Origin: Aequitasia sp047973235
GTDB lineage: Bacteria; Bacillota; Clostridia; Lachnospirales; Lachnospiraceae
Assembly (NCBI GenBank): GCA_047973235.1
Contig: JBKEBP010000029.1
Span: forward strand, 13,289-77,288
DNA length: 64,000 bases
Direction: 5' to 3'
Shown: piece after piece, positions 59,319 to 64,000 of the stretch
How positions within the stretch are numbered: position 1 is the first letter of the stretch
Layout of the letters: each line of letters opens with the position of its first letter
Translations under genes and position numbers: made by a program
Notes under the pieces: model-generated
Database searches by the model: none
The model's input: only the letters and a program-made list of their open reading frames with translations
Told to the model about the DNA's origin: nothing

Positions 59319-59849
59319 ATGAAGTATATGAACACTTATAAAGGAATACTAATTGACCCATTAAATCCAACTCCTAACGCTATATGTATCGAAGATATCG
59401 CCCACTCTCTCAGCTTGTTATGTCGTGGTGGTGGTCATCTATCTCACTTTTATTCAGTTGGCCAGCATTCGATTAACTGTGCACGCGAAGCAAAAGCTCA
59501 GGGACTTAGTAAAAGGGTTGCTCTTGCATGCTTACTTCACGATGCTAGTGAAGCGTATTTATCAGACATAATTAGACCAGTCAAACAGTATCTACCTAGA
59601 TATTATGAAATAGAAAAGAAGTTTCAAGATGCAGTATTTGCAAAATTCAATCTTGAATTAACCGAGGATGAGCTGTGCGAAGTGAGTAAAATCGATGACC
59701 TTGTACTTATTAATGAGATGCATGTATTAATGAGCAAAGATGTTTCCAAGGAGCTACTTCCTTTATCCGGAAAAATCAACTTGGAACTAACTGCTTTTGA
59801 AAATATAGAAAGAGAGTTTATCGAAATGACCAATTCTTTATGTTGTTAA
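59319..59849 (+). CDS. HD-domain hydrolase (YfbR/5'-nucleotidase-like)
   Basis: 176 residues with an HD metal-phosphohydrolase signature: HFYSVGQHSINCA supplies the first histidine, ACLLHDASEAYLSDI the HD pair with following acidic residues, and KIDDLVLINE the last aspartate. The N-terminal part DIAHSLSLLCR is typical of small HD proteins related to YfbR, which act on deoxynucleotides; phage and bacterial relatives are common. TGGAGG precedes the ATG, and a TATACT box lies about 28 bp ahead. It stands as a single gene before the DUF1576 pair. Confidence 0.82.
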   Translation: MKYMNTYKGILIDPLNPTPNAICIEDIAHSLSLLCRGGGHLSHFYSVGQHSINCAREAKAQGLSKRVALACLLHDASEAYLSDIIRPVKQYLPRYYEIEKKFQDAVFAKFNLELTEDELCEVSKIDDLVLINEMHVLMSKDVSKELLPLSGKINLELTAFENIEREFIEMTNSLCC

Positions 59850-59942
59850 TTCTATGTGGAAATTTTGTACCTAATTAAATACTTTTGTTTTGCACTAGAC
59901 GTATGTTAGAATATTTTTTATAAAGTTTTAGGGAGAGAGTGA

Positions 59943-61208
59943 ATGAAAAAAGTTTTTGGTAAAATATACGAGCCATACTTCTATATATTGCTCATATATC
60001 TGTTCTTTTTATGTTTGGCATTTATCTTGGATAGTCCACAGAATCTGTATAATGGACTCGTTGCCATAATAAATTCAAGAAGTGTTCTAATAACTGATTA
60101 TGTGGCAGTCGGTGGCCTCAGGGCAACATTATTAAATGTCGTCCTAGTTGGTGTTATAAATGTTATTCTGTTAATTAAGTCACAAGTAAAGCCACATGGT
60201 GCAACTATTATGGCACTGTTTCTAACAATTGGTTTTTCGTTCTTTGGTAAGAATATAATTAATATGATTCCCCTTACCATAGGTGTTAAACTCTATGCCA
60301 TGTCACAAAAAAAGCCATTTCTTAACTACTCTGTAGTTGCACTTTTATCTGCAACCGTATCTCCGGTTGTAAGTGAAATAGCTGCACTCCAAATAGGAGG
60401 ACGCTACGTTGGTATTCTTGTTGGTGCTCTGGTTGGAATAATAATAGGTTTCATCTTCCCTGTGCTTGCTTCTTTTTGTGTAAGAATACATGATGGTTAT
60501 AATTTGTATAATTTAGGCTTTGTCGGAGGACTAATCAGCAGCTTCGTACTAGCCATTCTAAACGCAATCGGATATGACGTCGAGACAGCTTCTCTTTGGA
60601 GTACCGGTAATAACCTGGTGCTGGCAATTGCTTTGTATGGTATATCCGGATTTCTGATTATTGCCGGATTTGTATCGGGTAAAGACAGAAACACTCTAAA
60701 GGATTTAAAAGAGATTTTGCGTCACCCAGGACGTCTGGCAACAGACTTCTTTACCATGGTTGACTCATCTGCCTATGTAAATATGGGTATAATGGGAATA
60801 CTAGGCACTTCAGTTGTCCTTATTTTTGGCTGGGACCTTAACGGACCTACGATAAGCGGGATAATGACCATGATTGGTTTTGGGGCTTTCGGAAAACACC
60901 TGCGAAATACTGTTCCACTTATAATCGGGGCACTACTCGGAGCATTCTTAAATCAATGGCCTATGGATACTCCATCAAATGTCCTCGCGGTGCTGTTCTC
61001 CACGGGTCTCGCACCAATCGCCGGAAGATTTGGTCCTATATGGGGAATAATTGCAGGAGCGCTACATGTTACATTTGTAATGCATGTGCGATTTTTAAAT
61101 AATGGACTGAACTTGTATAATAACGGATTTGCTGCAGGATTTGTAGCCTTACTGTTAGTACCAATAATCACTAGTCTAAGAGATGAGAGGGAGAAGAGAA
61201 AGCAATGA
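59943..61208 (+). CDS. DUF1576 family multi-pass membrane protein
   Basis: 421 residues, about ten to twelve hydrophobic segments. The text matches DUF1576 proteins. An internal duplication is visible: GFSFFGKNIINMIPLTIGV in the first half parallels GFGAFGKHLRNTVPLIIGA in the second, and HDGYNLYNLGFVGGL parallels NNGLNLYNNGFAAGF. This suggests a transporter with two inverted or repeated halves, function unknown. AGGGAGAG precedes the start. The stop overlaps the start of the next gene as ATGA, so a partner protein is likely. A TTGTTT/TAGAAT promoter lies 30-58 bp ahead. Confidence 0.85.
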   Translation: MKKVFGKIYEPYFYILLIYLFFLCLAFILDSPQNLYNGLVAIINSRSVLITDYVAVGGLRATLLNVVLVGVINVILLIKSQVKPHGATIMALFLTIGFSFFGKNIINMIPLTIGVKLYAMSQKKPFLNYSVVALLSATVSPVVSEIAALQIGGRYVGILVGALVGIIIGFIFPVLASFCVRIHDGYNLYNLGFVGGLISSFVLAILNAIGYDVETASLWSTGNNLVLAIALYGISGFLIIAGFVSGKDRNTLKDLKEILRHPGRLATDFFTMVDSSAYVNMGIMGILGTSVVLIFGWDLNGPTISGIMTMIGFGAFGKHLRNTVPLIIGALLGAFLNQWPMDTPSNVLAVLFSTGLAPIAGRFGPIWGIIAGALHVTFVMHVRFLNNGLNLYNNGFAAGFVALLLVPIITSLRDEREKRKQ

Positions 61209-61549
61209 AATATAATTTAGAAAAAACTACTCAGGTAATAAATGATTTAATAATATTTTGTCATGAACTAGGAGCGTCACATTTTGAAAGTGAAATAGTC
61301 CAAAAAACGGAACATACCTACTTTTGTCTAAAGTCGCATGTTCCCGAGCTTGATCCTAAAATACTAAAACACCTTAAACATGATTTGATGCAAGATCGTC
61401 AGCATGAAGTCGAAGAAATGTATTGGTCAATAATCTATGACTCCGCAAATCCAATTGAGCTTACCACTATAGGAATGATGCTTGACGACGTTACCGTTGA
61501 TTATATTGATGGTGTTCTGATAATAAATGGACACCGAAAAAACGATTGA
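61205..61549 (+). CDS. Small soluble protein coupled to the DUF1576 gene
   Basis: 114 residues, no membrane segment or signal peptide. I do not recognise a family. It is acidic, rich in helix-forming residues at the start (MKYNLEKTTQVINDLIIFCH) and has a C-terminal TIGMMLDDVTVDYIDGVLII strand pair. Histidine-rich stretches (HLKHDLMQDRQHEVEE) are notable. The ATG lies in the last codons of the membrane protein gene (overlap 4 bp) with GGGAGAAG ahead, so it is translated together with it and may form a regulatory or stabilising subunit. It ends 2 bp from the convergent ClC gene. Confidence 0.72.
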   Translation: MKYNLEKTTQVINDLIIFCHELGASHFESEIVQKTEHTYFCLKSHVPELDPKILKHLKHDLMQDRQHEVEEMYWSIIYDSANPIELTTIGMMLDDVTVDYIDGVLIINGHRKND

Positions 61550-61551
61550 TT

Positions 61552-62817
61552 CTATTTCTTTACTAATCGTTCAAGTAAGCTCTCATAAATCGGCTTACTT
61601 CCCACCAGTGCTGCAACCACATATGCTACTATCGACACTGTTGAAAGGGATAACATCTGACTCAAATTACCTGTCAATTCAAAAACCAAGATTATCCCTG
61701 TCAGAGGTGCACGGACAATCGCTGCAAAGTACCCTGCCATAGCAAGCAGTACAAAGTTGTTTAAGTATACTAGATCGAGTCCTATTGTGGATGACATAAT
61801 AAGCGCAAACGCTCCGCCTATATATCCTCCAATAACAAGAAGCGGGAAAAATATTCCTCCCGGTGCCCCGGACCCGAAACTAAGTCCCGAGAAGATAAAA
61901 CGTCCAACGAGAATCACTAATACCGTTGATAACACTAACTTTCCACCGGTTATAAGACCAATCAGATTATGACCACTACCAAGGAGTAACGGATAAGCAA
62001 ATGCAAGAATCCCGGCTATTACAAATGGTATTGCCATTTTAAATTGATCGGGCATTCTCAAATGCTTATACATATCCTGCATTTTGAGAGTAAACCAGTT
62101 GTATAGGGCTCCGAAGAGTCCTAACACAATTCCAAGTATAATAATATATCCATACATTTTAATAGGCAATATTTGATTAAGCTTTATTCTAAATACAGAG
62201 TTTGAGCCTAATGTTGCTCGTACCATAACATCTGCAGTCAGTGATGAGCACATAGTACCTATTAAGACATGAGGTGAAAACTTCTTGTGAACTTCTTCAA
62301 GCGCAAATAGTACACCCGCTAGTGGTGCGTTAAATGCAGCTGATAATCCTGCACTTGCTCCACATATCAGATAAAATTTTGTTTTTTCATTATCAAGTTT
62401 AAATCCACGTGCACTCATCTGGCCGGCCATAGCACCAAGCTGAATGGATGGCCCTTCTCGCCCGAGCGCTAGCCCTGCAAACAGTGAAAGAACGCCTCCC
62501 ATAAACTTAGCAGGAAGCACCTTTTTCCAAGAAGAGTGTATCTTCTCCTCCACCTCACCCTCCAGTTGCGGTATACCACTTCCTGAAATAAGTGGCTCAT
62601 ATTTAACCAATTTATATACTATAATTCCCAGTACGGCAACAAAAGCCACCCAAAGAATCATAGTATATACCGATTCTTTAGCCAGCTTAGTAATTGTAGA
62701 TCTGATTGTATCTGCATATTCAAGGCATATTCTATATATAAGAGTAATCACTCCTGCTAATATACCTATCCATATACCCTCTATCACAGGTATTGCGTCT
62801 CTTTGTTCCTTTTTCAA
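61552..62817 (-). CDS. ClC-family chloride/proton exchange transporter
   Basis: About 421 residues. The three selectivity motifs are present: GSGIPQ, GREGPSIQLG with the gating glutamate, and GSGAPGGIFFPLL, with a late tyrosine-containing helix typical of ClC channels and exchangers. The proteins are homodimers in the cytoplasmic membrane. I prefer the TTG start at 62817, six bases after GGAG; a GTG at 62829 contains that GGAG and has no site of its own. It has a clean promoter upstream. No CBS domains follow. Confidence 0.9.
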   Translation of the reverse strand: MKKEQRDAIPVIEGIWIGILAGVITLIYRICLEYADTIRSTITKLAKESVYTMILWVAFVAVLGIIVYKLVKYEPLISGSGIPQLEGEVEEKIHSSWKKVLPAKFMGGVLSLFAGLALGREGPSIQLGAMAGQMSARGFKLDNEKTKFYLICGASAGLSAAFNAPLAGVLFALEEVHKKFSPHVLIGTMCSSLTADVMVRATLGSNSVFRIKLNQILPIKMYGYIIILGIVLGLFGALYNWFTLKMQDMYKHLRMPDQFKMAIPFVIAGILAFAYPLLLGSGHNLIGLITGGKLVLSTVLVILVGRFIFSGLSFGSGAPGGIFFPLLVIGGYIGGAFALIMSSTIGLDLVYLNNFVLLAMAGYFAAIVRAPLTGIILVFELTGNLSQMLSLSTVSIVAYVVAALVGSKPIYESLLERLVKK

Positions 62818-62859
62818 AAATGTCTCCACTTTAATCTGTCTTTTAATTACTACTTTTTA

Positions 62860-62888
62860 AGTATACTCCCTATGTTTGACAGTTTCAA
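62860..62888 (-). promoter_or_regulatory. Promoter of the ClC gene
   Basis: On the minus strand, TTGAAA (62888-62883) and TATACT (62865-62860) with 17-bp spacing. Confidence 0.65.
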
Positions 62889-62905
62889 ATCTTGTGGGTA
62901 GTAAT

Positions 62906-62934
62906 TTGACAACTAATGCTCCTCATGGTATTAT
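62906..62934 (+). promoter_or_regulatory. Promoter of the TPP-riboswitch gene
   Basis: TTGACA (62906-62911) and TATTAT (62929-62934) with 17-bp spacing; the transcript would begin just before the riboswitch. Confidence 0.75.
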
Positions 62935-62945
62935 TGCACAGTAAA

Positions 62946-63046
62946 ATAACTCAGGGGAGCTTGCTGATTGGCAGGCTGAGAGGAAGTAATCAACTTCGAC
63001 CCTATAACCTGATGTGGGTAATGCCAACGTAGGAAGTATGTTACAT
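62946..63046 (+). ncRNA. TPP riboswitch (THI element)
   Basis: All core blocks of the thiamine pyrophosphate aptamer are present in order: CTCAGGGGAGC, GGCTGAGAGGAAG, CGACCCTATAACCTG, ATGTGGGTAATGCC, then AACGTAGGAAGT. The central helix loop is short. It controls the following cytX-type gene; thiamine pyrophosphate binding is expected to favour the terminator at 63062-63088. Confidence 0.95.
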
Positions 63047-63061
63047 ATACGACTTGTTTAG

Positions 63062-63088
63062 GAGAATGCCTCGCGCATTCTCTTTTTT
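63062..63088 (+). terminator. Expression-platform terminator of the TPP riboswitch
   Basis: GAGAATGC (63062-63069) pairs with GCATTCTC (63075-63082), followed by six T. Complete intrinsic terminator between the aptamer and the transporter start codon. Confidence 0.9.
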
Positions 63089-63129
63089 GCATTCACACAT
63101 CTCCGAATTCTAAAGGAGACAAACTTACT

Positions 63130-64000
63130 ATGGATCAAACTAAAACATCAACATTTTCAAACGGACTTATATGGTTCGGTGCAGCAGTATCTATTGCTGA
63201 GATTTTAACTGGAACGCTTATAGCTCCACTTGGATTTGGCAAGGGGATTGCTGCTATTTTAATTGGACATGCAATTGGATGCCTGCTATTATTTTTTGCA
63301 GGGCTAATAGGTGCTAAAACAGGTAAGAGCGGCATGGAAACTGTTAAAATGGCTTTCGGTAAAAAAGGTTCATTGCTATTTTCAATTCTTAATGTCCTAC
63401 AACTAGCCGGTTGGACTGCAGTTATGATTGCAAGTGGTGCATCTGCTGCCGGTGGCATTATATCAAGTATTATTTATACTATCTGGTGTATGCTAATTGG
63501 TGCACTTATTCTTCTATGGATATTTATAGGTATTAAAAATCTAAGTAAAATAAATACCGTATCCATGATTCTCTTGTTTTCACTATCTATTGTTCTTATG
63601 TTTGTAATTTTTAATAGAAGTACCTCGGGTGCATCTGCCTTAGCTGAAGGTAATATGAGGTTTGGCGCAGCTATTGAACTATCTATAGCAATGCCCCTGT
63701 CCTGGCTGCCACTTATATCAGACTATACAAGATTCGCCAAAAAGCCTTTTGCAGCCACGATGACAAGCTCCGTCATATATTTTGCTGCAAGTTCCTGGAT
63801 GTATGTAATCGGTCTGGGTGCCGCTATAATAACCGGCGCCACTGATGTTGGCGGGATTTTACTCCGTGCGGGCCTCGGGATTGCTGCACTTATAATAATT
63901 ATTTTTTCTACTGTTACAACAACATTTTTAGATGTATACTCGGCCGGAGTAAGCAGCGAAAGTATTTCTAAACGATTTAAGGAAAAACCCGTGGCTATTA
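63130..64000 (+). CDS. cytX: CytX-type hydroxymethylpyrimidine/thiamine-precursor transporter (partial)
   Basis: The reading frame from ATG 63130 (AAGGAG 11 bases ahead) stays open to the right edge, so about 290 N-terminal residues are seen. It is a hydrophobic permease of the NCS1 cytosine/purine family: GLIWFGAAVSIAEILTGTL near the start and PLSWLPLISDYTRFAKKP about 200 residues in are characteristic. CytX members lie behind TPP riboswitches and are thought to import hydroxymethylpyrimidine for thiamine synthesis. The riboswitch upstream supports that role strongly. Its C-terminus and any downstream thi genes lie outside the window. Confidence 0.9.
   Translation, partial: MDQTKTSTFSNGLIWFGAAVSIAEILTGTLIAPLGFGKGIAAILIGHAIGCLLLFFAGLIGAKTGKSGMETVKMAFGKKGSLLFSILNVLQLAGWTAVMIASGASAAGGIISSIIYTIWCMLIGALILLWIFIGIKNLSKINTVSMILLFSLSIVLMFVIFNRSTSGASALAEGNMRFGAAIELSIAMPLSWLPLISDYTRFAKKPFAATMTSSVIYFAASSWMYVIGLGAAIITGATDVGGILLRAGLGIAALIIIIFSTVTTTFLDVYSAGVSSESISKRFKEKPVAI

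Noticed and set aside
1..64000. tRNA or rRNA genes
   Set aside because: No segment read as a cloverleaf or as conserved rRNA on either strand; a covariance search was not possible.

Overview
The window looks like chromosome of an anaerobic, low-GC Firmicute, most likely a gut Clostridia/Lachnospiraceae-type bacterium. This is inferred from the AT-rich sequence, consistent AGGAGG-type ribosome binding sites with some GTG and TTG starts, lipoprotein-type solute-binding proteins, and many sugar-catabolic operons with FGGY kinases, class II aldolases and UTRA/FCD GntR regulators. The species cannot be read from the sequence. There is no rRNA, tRNA, CRISPR array, phage module or insertion sequence that I can support.

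Layout. (1) 1-9.2 kb: an L-fucose-type region on the minus strand (FGGY kinase, L-fucose isomerase, tandem class II aldolase, rhamnulokinase-like kinase, sugar-binding lipoprotein, start of a zinc dehydrogenase), with a divergent AraC activator. (2) 9.3-22.8 kb: twelve same-strand genes behind one clear promoter. They encode a ribose/xylose-type ABC importer, an acid-sugar dehydratase of the enolase superfamily, a DeoC-type aldolase, two class II fructose-bisphosphate-aldolase relatives, a 2-hydroxyacid dehydrogenase, an FGGY kinase, an aldehyde dehydrogenase, a NanA/DapA-type lyase and a Gfo/Idh oxidoreductase. (3) 23.3-33.1 kb: a Gfo/Idh gene, an SDR, an FCD regulator, a FucA/RhaD-type aldolase, a second aldehyde dehydrogenase, a one-chain zinc polyol dehydrogenase-PfkB kinase fusion, a second rhamnulokinase and a divergent ROK regulator with palindromic candidate operators. 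(4) 33.2-39.2 kb: a broken MmcQ/YjbR gene, a MATE exporter and a pentulose operon (LyxK-like kinase, RPE-family epimerase, AraD-like epimerase, second FGGY kinase). (5) 39.5-47.3 kb: BtpA/SgcQ protein, an unrecognised TIM-barrel-like protein, a first FrlA-type permease, two cyclase-family hydrolases, and a plus-strand operon of FGGY kinase plus two-subunit transketolase. (6) 47.4-57.4 kb: an enlarged fructosamine (Amadori product) locus: FrlB deglycase, FrlC epimerase, two FrlD kinases, a second FrlA permease, four GntR/UTRA regulators, a HAD phosphatase, YjbQ and an amidohydrolase. (7) 57.7-64 kb: a YtcJ-like amidohydrolase with an altered metal site, an HD hydrolase, a DUF1576 membrane protein with a small overlapping partner gene, a ClC antiporter, and a TPP riboswitch in front of a CytX-type transporter that runs off the window.

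How the genes work together. Almost everything funnels rare sugars, sugar acids, polyols and glycated amino acids into central metabolism by isomerase/dehydrogenase, kinase, then aldolase or transketolase. Seven FGGY kinases and four PfkB-type or fused kinase domains lie within 64 kb. The features most worth following up are the dehydrogenase-kinase fusion, the enlarged and duplicated frl locus with its near-identical permease pair, and the kinase plus split transketolase operon, which has the layout reported for D-apulose catabolism. Start sites were chosen from ribosome binding sites. Family assignments come from motifs and remembered homologues, not from searches.
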